Assembly (NCBI GenBank): GCA_002437105.1 | Contig: DJOB01000004.1 | Location: 62,001 to 126,000 of the forward strand | Direction of reading: 5' to 3' | From: Caryophanales bacterium UBA6449 | GTDB taxonomy: Bacteria; Bacillota_I; Bacilli_A; RFN20; CAG-288 | DNA length: 64,000 nt | In this document: positions 17,712 through 25,452 of the stretch, piece by piece | Layout: each line of letters opens with the position of its first letter | Position numbering within the stretch: position 1 is the first letter of the stretch | The notes under the pieces: model-generated | Database searches by the model: none | What the model was told of the DNA's origin: nothing | What the model saw: only the letters and a program-made list of their open reading frames with translations | Translations under genes and position numbers: made by a program

Positions 17712-19544
17712 TCAGCTCTCCCGCTTCTGGGATGCCGCCCTTTCGACGGTGGCATCGATGCGCTTCTGCTCGACCTTCAAGCTGTTGATCTTATCCATGA
17801 TCAGCGTGGCAGATCGGGAATCGGTGAGCTGCTCCAGCTCGCCGAGGGTGACATTCAGGAGCGACTCCATCGTGGGGTAGGCGTCCAGGAGGCGCTCCTT
17901 CTTCTTGGGACCGATACCAGGGATGCCATCGAAGAAGGTAGAGAAGAGCGATTTTGCGCGCATGGTTCGGTGGGTGGTGATCGCGTAGCGGTGCACCTCG
18001 TCCTGCATCCTCATGAGCAGAAAGAAGAGCGGTGACTTCTTGTCGAGGGGTATGAGCTCTCCCGTGTCGCCGTCCATGAGCGAATTGGTCTCGTGCTTAT
18101 CGTTCTTGACCAGTCCGGCGAGCTTGACGCCCTTGATCCCGGAAGCTCTCATCGCTTCGGTGGCCGCTTCGACCTGGATGGTTCCACCATCGACGATGAT
18201 GAGGTCGGGTGCCTTGAGTCCATCGTGGACGATCCGGGTGCAGCGGCGGAAGATGACCTCTTTCATCGAAGCCATATCATCCGCCCGGTTGGGCTGGCGG
18301 ATGTTGAAGCGCCGATAGAGCTGTGGCGCCTTCTGCCCGTTGATATAGGTGACCATGCCGCCGACGGCATCCTGCCCCTGCGTATGCGCATTATCGAACA
18401 GCTCGATCTCCAGCGGGAGCCGATCCATATGGAGCTTCTCTTTCAGCTCCGTTAGCAGGGCGATGTTGTCGTCCTCCAAGCGGGCGGTCATAAAATGCTG
18501 ATCCAGCCCCTGCTTCGCGTTGTCCAGCGCCATCATCAACAGGTCTTTTTTCAGGCCGCGCGTCGGAACGATCACGTCGAGGCCGAGAGCGGCGGACAGC
18601 TCATCCTGCAGCGCCGTATCGGCGATGATGAGCTCCTTGGGTTTGGGATGAGCGGCGTAGAACTGGACGATGGCGGACGAGATCTCCTCCCGGATATCCT
18701 CCTGGATCTCATTGACGTAGAGGTTCTTGCCTAGGAGGATTCCCTTTCTATAGAGCAGGAAGAGCATGGAGATATATCCCTCGCGCGTGGAGTAGGCGAA
18801 GACATCTCTATCTACCCGATCCTTCATCATGATCTTCTGCGAGGAGGCGATGTGCTCGATATCCTGAATCTTCTCCTTGAACTCCTCCGCCCGCTCGAAG
18901 TCGAGGGCTTCGGCCGCCTGATTCATCTTCTCTCGGTAGTTGGAAATGACCTGGGAGGTGTCACCGTTGAGAAAGGCGATGACCTTCTTTCGCACGGTCT
19001 CCGGATCGACTTTACCGTCCTTGAGATAGCTGGGGTCGGTCAGTTGTTGCAGGTAGCGGTAGAGGTTCGAGCTATCCTTGTTCCTTTCGGCTTCCATGAC
19101 GGGATAGCAGAGGTTCAGGATATTTATGACCTTGTAGGCGGACGAGGAGTTGGGGTAGGGACCGAAGTAGTCGTAGATCTTTCTCTCGGTCGCTTTATGG
19201 GCGATTTTCAGATATGGCATCCCGCTTTTCTTGACTGCGATATACGGATACATCTTTCCGTCTTTAAGGAGGATGTTATATTTTGGATAATACTTCTGAA
19301 TGAGGTTTATCTCTAGCAGTAAGGCTTCCTTTTCTGAATTGGTTTCTATGATATCGAAGTCGGTGATCTCGGACACCATGCGCTGGACCTTACCCACCTG
19401 TGGACGCGTGAAGTACTGCTTCACCCTCTTCACCAGCGATTTGGCTTTTCCGACATAGATGATGGTCCCATCCTTATCCTTCATCTGGTAGGATCCCGGC
19501 CGGTCGGGGAGGAGGTCGATCTTCTGCTGCAGCAGTTCGTTCAC
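17712..19544 (-). CDS. uvrC: UvrABC system protein C (excinuclease subunit)
   Basis: Nucleotide-excision-repair nuclease that cuts on both sides of a lesion marked by UvrB. The 610 residues contain the GIY-YIG domain (PGSYQMKDKDGTIIYVGKAKSL, about 16-37), a UVR motif (about 200-235, EALDFERAEEFKEKI), the RNase H-like 3' domain with DLIIVDGG, and a C-terminal helix-hairpin-helix (GIPGIGPKKKERLL). The start codon is GTG at 19544: GAGGTGA, which contains the mutS2 stop, is its ribosome site, leaving only four bases between genes. Translational coupling with mutS2 is therefore likely. Catalytic features look intact. Confidence 0.97.
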   Translation of the reverse strand: MNELLQQKIDLLPDRPGSYQMKDKDGTIIYVGKAKSLVKRVKQYFTRPQVGKVQRMVSEITDFDIIETNSEKEALLLEINLIQKYYPKYNILLKDGKMYPYIAVKKSGMPYLKIAHKATERKIYDYFGPYPNSSSAYKVINILNLCYPVMEAERNKDSSNLYRYLQQLTDPSYLKDGKVDPETVRKKVIAFLNGDTSQVISNYREKMNQAAEALDFERAEEFKEKIQDIEHIASSQKIMMKDRVDRDVFAYSTREGYISMLFLLYRKGILLGKNLYVNEIQEDIREEISSAIVQFYAAHPKPKELIIADTALQDELSAALGLDVIVPTRGLKKDLLMMALDNAKQGLDQHFMTARLEDDNIALLTELKEKLHMDRLPLEIELFDNAHTQGQDAVGGMVTYINGQKAPQLYRRFNIRQPNRADDMASMKEVIFRRCTRIVHDGLKAPDLIIVDGGTIQVEAATEAMRASGIKGVKLAGLVKNDKHETNSLMDGDTGELIPLDKKSPLFFLLMRMQDEVHRYAITTHRTMRAKSLFSTFFDGIPGIGPKKKERLLDAYPTMESLLNVTLGELEQLTDSRSATLIMDKINSLKVEQKRIDATVERAASQKRES

Positions 19545-19548
19545 GGTC

Positions 19549-21870
19549 TCACCTCAGGTTGACCACGGTGGCACCCATCGCGCCCTCGTTCTCCCCGGCC
19601 TCCTGGAAATCCTTGACGATGCGGAGGTGTTTCAGATGATCCCGTATCCCGTTTCGCAGCGCGAAGGTGCCCATGCCGTGGACGATGGTCACGCGCGAGA
19701 TGTGCGCGACGATCGCATCGGAGAGGAACTTGTCGACGACCGGAATCGCTTCGGCCACGGTCATACCGATGATATTCAGCCGGGTGGAAGCGGTGGCGGC
19801 GCGCAGGGTGAAGGCGCGGTCGATCCATTCACCCGAGCGCTTGATGGGGGTGCTGAGGTGGGCCGCATCGGATTTTCTCAGCTCGTTGAGCGGGACGGTC
19901 ATCGTCATGCTCCCTACTTGGAAGCGCGCCTTGTTCTTCGAGATTTCCTGAACCTTGCCCGACATGCCGTTGTATACCACGATATCTCCCACGGCTATCT
20001 TGGTGACCGCATCGCCGGTCTCCTCCGCTTCTTCCTGAGTCAGACCCGCGCGGCTGCGGATGGTGCCGATGATCCGTGCCCGCTCGTTGAGAGGCAGGTT
20101 CTTGACCTGCCCCTGCTTCCAGAATTCCTTGAGCTCGTCGATCATCCGCTGGGAAAGATCCTTGACCTTGTTATCGGCTTTGCGGCGGATATTCTCCCGC
20201 TGCTCGTCGAGCGCTTTGATCGCTGCGTCTCTCTTCTCGATGAGGCGGTTGGCTTCTGCCAGCTTGTCGTTGAGCTGCTGCTCCAGCTCGTTATTCCGCT
20301 GGATCTTCGCGGTCAGTTGAGCTTCGAGACTCTCGAGATCGACCTTGCCTAACGATTTCTTATATTCCTTGGCGCGGTCGATCATCTCCTGGGAGATGCC
20401 ATTGTGTTCTGCTACCTCGAAGGCGTAGGAGTTGCCGACGGCTCCCGAGAGGAAGTGGAAGGTGGGGCGCAGATCCTTCTGGGAGAATTCCATGGCGCCG
20501 GAGAGGATGTCCGTGCGCTCGGCAGCCAGCTTTTTCAGGCCGTCGTAGTGGGTCGTGAAAGCGCCGAACGCCCTCAGGTCGAGGATGTGCTGGATGAAGG
20601 CGAAGCCGAGCGCTTCGCCATCCTCGGGGGAGGTACCCTGTCCGATCTCGTCGACGAGCACCAGCGAGCGACCGGTGGCGGACTGGTACATCTCCTTGAG
20701 ACCCTTCAGGTGTCCGGAGAAGGAAGACAGGTTACCCGACAGTGATTCGGAATCACCAGTCAGAATAAAGACCTGGTCAAAACAGGGCAGGATGGCTTCT
20801 CTGGCTGGAACTAGCATCCCCATCTGGTTCATGATGGATGCCAGGGCGATAGCCTTGAGCATGACCGATTTTCCACCCGCGTTAGGTCCGGAGATGATCA
20901 GTATGCGCGGCTCGTCTCCGCCTCCTAGCGAGACGGTATTGGCGACCGCCTTATCGAGAGGGATCAGGGGATGGATAAAGTTCTTGAGCACCAGCCGGGT
21001 GGGATCTAGCGAAGCGACGGTGCCATCGTAGGAGTGACCGAAAGCGACCCGCCCGCAGATGGAGTCGAGCTGGTTGTAGGAGTAATAGTCCCGCTCTAGC
21101 TCGGAGAGGTGGTCGCGGAAGCTCTGCGTCAGGTGGGCCATGATCTTGTCGATCTCCGCCATCTCGTCACCGATCAGATTCTCACGCTTATTCTCCAGCT
21201 CCAGCAGCTCGTAGGGGAGGACGAATATCGTCTCGCCCGTCTTCGAACGGTCCACGACGATTCCGGGAACCATCCCTTTTTCCGCGCTCTTGACCGCCAG
21301 GGTCTCCCGTCCGTTGCGGATTGCGGGCTCGGGCAGAGACAGGTGCGAGCGATAGCGATCTCTGAGCCGGGTGATAGCGGTGGAACACTGGGCTGAGATG
21401 GTTCTCAGCTCCCTCCGGATCTGGGCTAGGTTGCCCGAGGCGGTATCGAGGATCTCGCCTTCCGGGGAGAAGGTCTGGTCGAGCAGCCGCTCGAGCAGGT
21501 CCGCCGGCTTGATGTCCAGGGCCAGGTCGGTGAGGAGAGGATAGTTCTCGCCGAGGTTGAAGCGGTCGTGGCAGTCATCCGTCGCCTTGAGAAAGCTCTT
21601 CAGCTGGATGAAGTCTTCGGGTTTCAGGCTCTGGGGTCCCTTGAGTATGTCGAAGATACGCCCGAGGTTCTCCACCGCGAGGACGGTCATGGTCTTGCCG
21701 TTCTCAATCGCCTTCTCGACCTCGCTGAAGTAGCGGTGCAGCCGCTCGAGCGTGGTGGGTTCGCTCTCAAAGCTGGTCAGGGTCGTGTCCTCCCTATTGG
21801 CTCCCGAGGCAAAAAAGCTCCGGAGCTCCGTCACGATACGATCTATCTCACCTTGAACCTGTCTATCCAT
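19549..21870 (-). CDS. mutS2: Endonuclease MutS2 with divergent Smr domain
   Basis: MutS2 is a MutS-family ATPase that in Bacillota acts against recombination intermediates and, as shown in Bacillus, on collided ribosomes. The 773 residues show the MutS core, Walker A GPNAGGKS (about 326), Walker B SLVLVDEIGQGT, a helical/coiled segment (about 520-610) and a C-terminal Smr domain (about 695-773). The Smr signatures are altered: the LDxR position reads LNII and the HGKGTG position reads HGMGTF. Those residues are linked to nuclease function, so cleavage may be lost or changed (inference). It sits in an operon between a HAD phosphatase gene (21 bases) and uvrC (4 bases). Confidence 0.95.
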   Translation of the reverse strand: MDRQVQGEIDRIVTELRSFFASGANREDTTLTSFESEPTTLERLHRYFSEVEKAIENGKTMTVLAVENLGRIFDILKGPQSLKPEDFIQLKSFLKATDDCHDRFNLGENYPLLTDLALDIKPADLLERLLDQTFSPEGEILDTASGNLAQIRRELRTISAQCSTAITRLRDRYRSHLSLPEPAIRNGRETLAVKSAEKGMVPGIVVDRSKTGETIFVLPYELLELENKRENLIGDEMAEIDKIMAHLTQSFRDHLSELERDYYSYNQLDSICGRVAFGHSYDGTVASLDPTRLVLKNFIHPLIPLDKAVANTVSLGGGDEPRILIISGPNAGGKSVMLKAIALASIMNQMGMLVPAREAILPCFDQVFILTGDSESLSGNLSSFSGHLKGLKEMYQSATGRSLVLVDEIGQGTSPEDGEALGFAFIQHILDLRAFGAFTTHYDGLKKLAAERTDILSGAMEFSQKDLRPTFHFLSGAVGNSYAFEVAEHNGISQEMIDRAKEYKKSLGKVDLESLEAQLTAKIQRNNELEQQLNDKLAEANRLIEKRDAAIKALDEQRENIRRKADNKVKDLSQRMIDELKEFWKQGQVKNLPLNERARIIGTIRSRAGLTQEEAEETGDAVTKIAVGDIVVYNGMSGKVQEISKNKARFQVGSMTMTVPLNELRKSDAAHLSTPIKRSGEWIDRAFTLRAATASTRLNIIGMTVAEAIPVVDKFLSDAIVAHISRVTIVHGMGTFALRNGIRDHLKHLRIVKDFQEAGENEGAMGATVVNLR

Positions 21871-21891
21871 AGTTTTTCGAATTCTCCTAGA

Positions 21892-22545
21892 TTAGAAATC
21901 CTCTAGCGCATCCTTGATCATCGCGGGATTCTCTACGATCTTCTCCGGACCTTCCTTGAGCACCGCTGCGCGCTGACCGTAGCCGTAGCTGGCCCAGATC
22001 GTGTGGGTGTGCGCCTCTCTTCCCATCGCTATATCGTAAGCCGAATCGCCGATGACGACGGCGGTTGCCAGGTTGGTGATGCCCAGCTTCTGCAGGGCGA
22101 GCAGAGCCATGTCGGGAGCGGGCTTCTTGTGCTTCACCAGATCCTCGCCGATCAGGCAGTCGAAGAGATCGCGGATCCTCAGAGCCTGAACCATCTCGGC
22201 GATCAGCTCCGTCCTCTTGGAGGAGACGACAGCCATCTTATATCCCTGTGCCCTTAGCCAGTTGAGCATCTCGGCCATGCCGGGATACATCTTGAGGGTC
22301 TTAAATGCTTCCTTCCGGTAGATGTCCCGGTAGGTGACACACAGCTCGTCGGCTCTCTTACTGTCTATCTCTGGATGGAGCACGAGGAAGGAATCCTTGA
22401 GCGGCAGTCCGATGGTGGCGCGGATCCGCTCGTCCGATCGATCCTCGAGCCCCTCCAAGGTAAAGGTGCGGTGGAAGGTCTGGAGGATGGTAAAGGCGGT
22501 ATCGCCGATCGTGCCATCGAAATCGAATAGCAAGGCAGAGATCAT
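21892..22545 (-). CDS. HAD-family hydrolase (phosphoglycolate/pyrophosphatase PpaX-like)
   Basis: Haloacid-dehalogenase-type phosphatase of 217 residues. Motif I DFDGT (D8, D10) starts the protein. A helical cap follows, then motif II (VVSSKR) and the motif III/IV region KKPAPD...VVIGDSAYDI. These fit the subfamily of PpaX/Gph, which hydrolyse pyrophosphate or phosphoglycolate; the true substrate cannot be told from sequence. AAAGGAG lies 12 bases before the ATG at 22545. A promoter (22587-22615) is present upstream, so this is probably the first gene of the HAD-mutS2-uvrC operon. Phosphoglycolate, released during DNA repair, would fit that context, but this is only suggestive. Confidence 0.88.
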   Translation of the reverse strand: MISALLFDFDGTIGDTAFTILQTFHRTFTLEGLEDRSDERIRATIGLPLKDSFLVLHPEIDSKRADELCVTYRDIYRKEAFKTLKMYPGMAEMLNWLRAQGYKMAVVSSKRTELIAEMVQALRIRDLFDCLIGEDLVKHKKPAPDMALLALQKLGITNLATAVVIGDSAYDIAMGREAHTHTIWASYGYGQRAAVLKEGPEKIVENPAMIKDALEDF

Positions 22546-22586
22546 ATTCGGTCGTGCTCCTTTCTCCTCTGTGAAACCAGAGTAAA

Positions 22587-22615
22587 ATCCTAGTTGAAAT
22601 CGGTTCGAGATACAA
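22587..22615 (-). promoter_or_regulatory. Promoter for the HAD-mutS2-uvrC unit
   Basis: On the minus strand TTGTAT (22615-22610) and TAGGAT (22592-22587) are separated by 17 bases, with a start expected near 22580, 35 bases before the HAD start codon. Confidence 0.5.
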
Positions 22616-22649
22616 ACGATGACGCATTATTTTATAGAGGAAAATCAGT

Positions 22650-23555
22650 ATGGAGACTGCCAAGATCAGGGTCGATAGAGCTAAGGCGCTGGAGATCGCC
22701 GAGTTCTATCGGGCTCAGATTATCGATGATCCCAAGCGGCCCTATGATCTATTTCAGGCGGTCACGCCCGATAATGTGCAGGTGAAGGGATACCGGACCA
22801 AGAGCCCCGATTCGTTCACGATCGTCTTCGCAGGCGGGGAGAAGGCACAGCTGGAGGCTCAGATCTTCGTCAAGGATGCGAATCGAATCGCGGTATACGA
22901 TCCCGGTCACTTCTCCGATACGGGTGAACAGATGGGTTCGGACGAGGTGGGAGTGGGTGATTTCTTCGGCCCGATGGTGGTTACTGCCAGCTATTTTGTT
23001 CCTGGTCAGCTGAAGTTTCTGGTCGAGGTCGGTGTCCGTGACTCCAAGAAGCTCACCGATGCCAGGATGTGGGAGATGGGGCCCGTCCTCTGTTCGCACT
23101 TCAAGCACTGCACGGTCGCCGTGTCCGCGGCGAAACTATCCGACTATGTGGATCGCGGGCTCTCAAACCACTGGGTGCTAGCGAAGCTCCACGATCTAGC
23201 GCAGCGCAAGCTGAAGGAGAAGTATCAGATACCCGATGATGTGACGGTCTTCGTCGATCAGTTTGAAGCGGGTTCGCTCTACCGGAAGCACGCGGGAGAT
23301 TCCATGATCGATAACCCTATCATCTTTCAGACTAAGGGGGAGAGCCACTATCCCTCCGTCGCGGTCTCCTCGGTTATCGCGCGCTATGAGTTCCTCAAGC
23401 TCTGGCAGAAGATGGAAAGCGATTTAGGAATGACGATCCCGAAGGGAGCGGGGGCTCTCGTCGATGCTGCATTTCGCGGGTCGATCGACCGCAACGGCCG
23501 GGAGAAGACCCTTAAGTACGTCAAGAGGTTCTTCAGGAATGTCGAGAAGAACTAG
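22650..23555 (+). CDS. rnhC: Ribonuclease HIII
   Basis: RNase HIII removes RNA from RNA-DNA hybrids and is typical of Bacillota. The 301 residues comprise an N-terminal TBP-like substrate-binding domain (about 1-85) and the catalytic domain beginning GSDEVGVGDFFGP, which supplies D98 and E99. A third catalytic Asp, D203, lies in VFVDQF, and the GESHYPSVAVSSVIARY segment matches the family's conserved block. The start is ATG 22650 after GAGGAAAA. It is transcribed divergently from the HAD-mutS2-uvrC unit and converges on the ileS operon across a shared terminator. Length and motifs are normal. Confidence 0.96.
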   Translation: METAKIRVDRAKALEIAEFYRAQIIDDPKRPYDLFQAVTPDNVQVKGYRTKSPDSFTIVFAGGEKAQLEAQIFVKDANRIAVYDPGHFSDTGEQMGSDEVGVGDFFGPMVVTASYFVPGQLKFLVEVGVRDSKKLTDARMWEMGPVLCSHFKHCTVAVSAAKLSDYVDRGLSNHWVLAKLHDLAQRKLKEKYQIPDDVTVFVDQFEAGSLYRKHAGDSMIDNPIIFQTKGESHYPSVAVSSVIARYEFLKLWQKMESDLGMTIPKGAGALVDAAFRGSIDRNGREKTLKYVKRFFRNVEKN

Positions 23556-23780
23556 TGGTCGATCCTGCTGCTGAGTGGCTTAGCATCCATTTTCAGCGGA
23601 TGAAGTCCATCGATCATTGAATCTGGCTGGCGCTCGCTATCTGGATGGCCCGCTTCAGCTTCAGGTGGGTGAATCGTCGATCTGGCAAGACTGATCGTCG
23701 GGTAGAAGTACTTTCTCACGAAGGATGGAAAACCAGTCTTCTCATCTTTGAAGGTTGGTCATCTAAATTTTTCTAATTAA

Positions 23781-23807
23781 AAAGCCTGTGGCTTTCCCAC
23801 AGGTTTT
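23781..23807. terminator. Bidirectional terminator between rnhC and the pseudouridine synthase gene
   Basis: The stem CCTGTGG (23785-23791) / CCACAGG (23797-23803) has T runs on both sides: TTTT on plus and CTTTTTAATT on minus. It directly abuts the stop codon of the minus-strand gene. Confidence 0.85.
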
Positions 23808-24719
23808 CTAGTCGCCGAACAGATCGCTGATCGCCGATTTTAGATAGTCATCCATCTTGGCGTACAGAGTCATCTTCTTCCCCGTTATGGGATGCGTGAA
23901 CTCGATCATGTACGCGTGGAGCAGCTGACCCCGATCGAATCGGCTATCCTTCTTGGGACAGTACAGCGGATCGCCGACGATCGGTAATCCGATGTAGGCG
24001 AGGTGGGCTCTGATCTGGTGGGTGCGCCCCGTCTCTAGATGGCAGCGGAGCAGGGAGAAGCCATGGTGGGCGGCGATCTTTTCAAAGTGGGTTACTGCCC
24101 TATTTCCCTTGGGTGAGGGGAGAGCCCGATGCTCTTCATGGGTAGGTTTGAGCAGGGGTACATCGACGGTGAAGCGATCCTCTCGAGCTTCGTTGTAGGT
24201 GAGGGCGAGATAGGTCCTCTGCACCGCGTGGACCTTGATCTGCTCCTGAAGGTTGAGCAGGGCTCTAGGAGTCTTGGCTACGAGCAGTAGACCGGAGGTA
24301 TCCTTGTCGATCCGGTGGACGATACCGGGACGTCCCCCCTGCATCATCTCCTCATCGAACTGGAAGTCGTCCGCTCGGGTCGCGAGAAAGTTCACGAGGG
24401 TATCGGTCTGGTGTCCGGGAGCGGTGTGGACCACCAGTCCCCGCGGCTTGTTGAAGACGATGATCGCTTCGTCCTCGTAGACCGTCTCTACTCTGATCGA
24501 GGGATTGGGGACGATATCCTTGGGTTCTGGAGGCAGAGGCATATAGGTGATCTTTTTCGCTCCCAGGAGGCGTAGTGACGGCTTGTTGACGGATCGACCG
24601 TTGACCTCGATACCGTTCTTGATGATCTTCTGAGCGGTGGCACGCGAGATGTGCAAGGCTTCACTCAGCACCTCGTCGATCCTGCCCTGCAGTTCAGTCT
24701 CTATTGTTTTTGTCTCCAT
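23808..24719 (-). CDS. RluA/RluD-family pseudouridine synthase
   Basis: Converts uridine to pseudouridine in rRNA or tRNA. The 303 residues carry an N-terminal S4 RNA-binding domain (about 12-60) and the RluA catalytic domain with HRIDKDTSGLLLV, where D138 is the expected nucleophile. The LxxGRTHQIRAHL segment is also present. This matches the RluD-like protein encoded beside lspA in many Bacillota (ylyB position in Bacillus). The start overlaps the end of lspA by 26 bases, with GAGAGGAAG as a ribosome site inside lspA, so translation is coupled. Target site cannot be deduced. Confidence 0.93.
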   Translation of the reverse strand: METKTIETELQGRIDEVLSEALHISRATAQKIIKNGIEVNGRSVNKPSLRLLGAKKITYMPLPPEPKDIVPNPSIRVETVYEDEAIIVFNKPRGLVVHTAPGHQTDTLVNFLATRADDFQFDEEMMQGGRPGIVHRIDKDTSGLLLVAKTPRALLNLQEQIKVHAVQRTYLALTYNEAREDRFTVDVPLLKPTHEEHRALPSPKGNRAVTHFEKIAAHHGFSLLRCHLETGRTHQIRAHLAYIGLPIVGDPLYCPKKDSRFDRGQLLHAYMIEFTHPITGKKMTLYAKMDDYLKSAISDLFGD

Positions 24720-25452
24720 CGGTCTTCCTCTCCTTAGTCGGGTCCTGCTGAAGGATATCCTTCAGCTTCTCATCGTCGTCGAGGTGTTTCTCCGGGTTGC
24801 CGCTCTCATCATCTTCTTTTGGCTCACTGGAGTTTCTTTCTGAGATCTCTTTGTTCTTAGCGGCTTCTCTCACCAGCGAGATGATCAGCCCGATCACCAG
24901 CACGATCACGCCGGCCGTGAGGAGGACATCGGCGATGTTGCAGACGTAGGACAGGAATCCCCAGTCCCCGTTTCCCACGGCGATCCAGTCGATGACAGCG
25001 CCGTCCTTATAGAAGGCGCGGTCGATGAAGTTGCCAAAGCAGCCCGCGATCATCAGGTAGAGCGCATAGCGGATCGTCGGCGTCTTGGTGTGGAATCGGT
25101 AAGCTAGATAGACGATCATCCCGATGCCGGCGATGATCGATACCGAGGCGAGCAGGATGCGCTGACCGGAGAGCGTACCCCAGGCCATGCCCCGGTTGTA
25201 GGTCAGGGTTAGTCCGAGGATATTCTTGCTGTCACCGTAGTGGATGAGCGATTTCAGGTATCCTTCGGGCCAGTAGGCCTGCATCAGCAGCTTGGTCATC
25301 AGATCGAGGAAGAATCCCAAGAACACGAGCCAACCGCCCTTCCTTAGGAAGTAGAGGAATTCGCTGGGCGCTCTCTTTAGCGCGGCCAGGATCCTGTGGC
25401 CGATGCTGGAACTATCTGGCTGCTCCGGCTGTCGTTCTCGGTTATTTTTCAT
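24694..25452 (-). CDS. lspA: Lipoprotein signal peptidase (SPase II) with charged C-terminal tail
   Basis: Membrane aspartyl peptidase that cleaves prolipoproteins before the lipidated Cys; it would serve the several lipoproteins in this window. Four hydrophobic helices are visible between about residues 40 and 195. Catalytic Asp candidates are D144 in GNFIDR and D175 in NIADVLL. The start at 25452 is chosen because GGAG lies close upstream; an earlier in-frame start would lie inside ileS without a site. The gene overlaps the ileS end by 11 bases. At 252 residues it is longer than usual (about 150-170), with an N-terminal extension of ~35 residues and a C-terminal cytoplasmic tail of ~55 strongly charged residues. 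Confidence 0.93.
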   Translation of the reverse strand: MKNNRERQPEQPDSSSIGHRILAALKRAPSEFLYFLRKGGWLVFLGFFLDLMTKLLMQAYWPEGYLKSLIHYGDSKNILGLTLTYNRGMAWGTLSGQRILLASVSIIAGIGMIVYLAYRFHTKTPTIRYALYLMIAGCFGNFIDRAFYKDGAVIDWIAVGNGDWGFLSYVCNIADVLLTAGVIVLVIGLIISLVREAAKNKEISERNSSEPKEDDESGNPEKHLDDDEKLKDILQQDPTKERKTDGDKNNRD

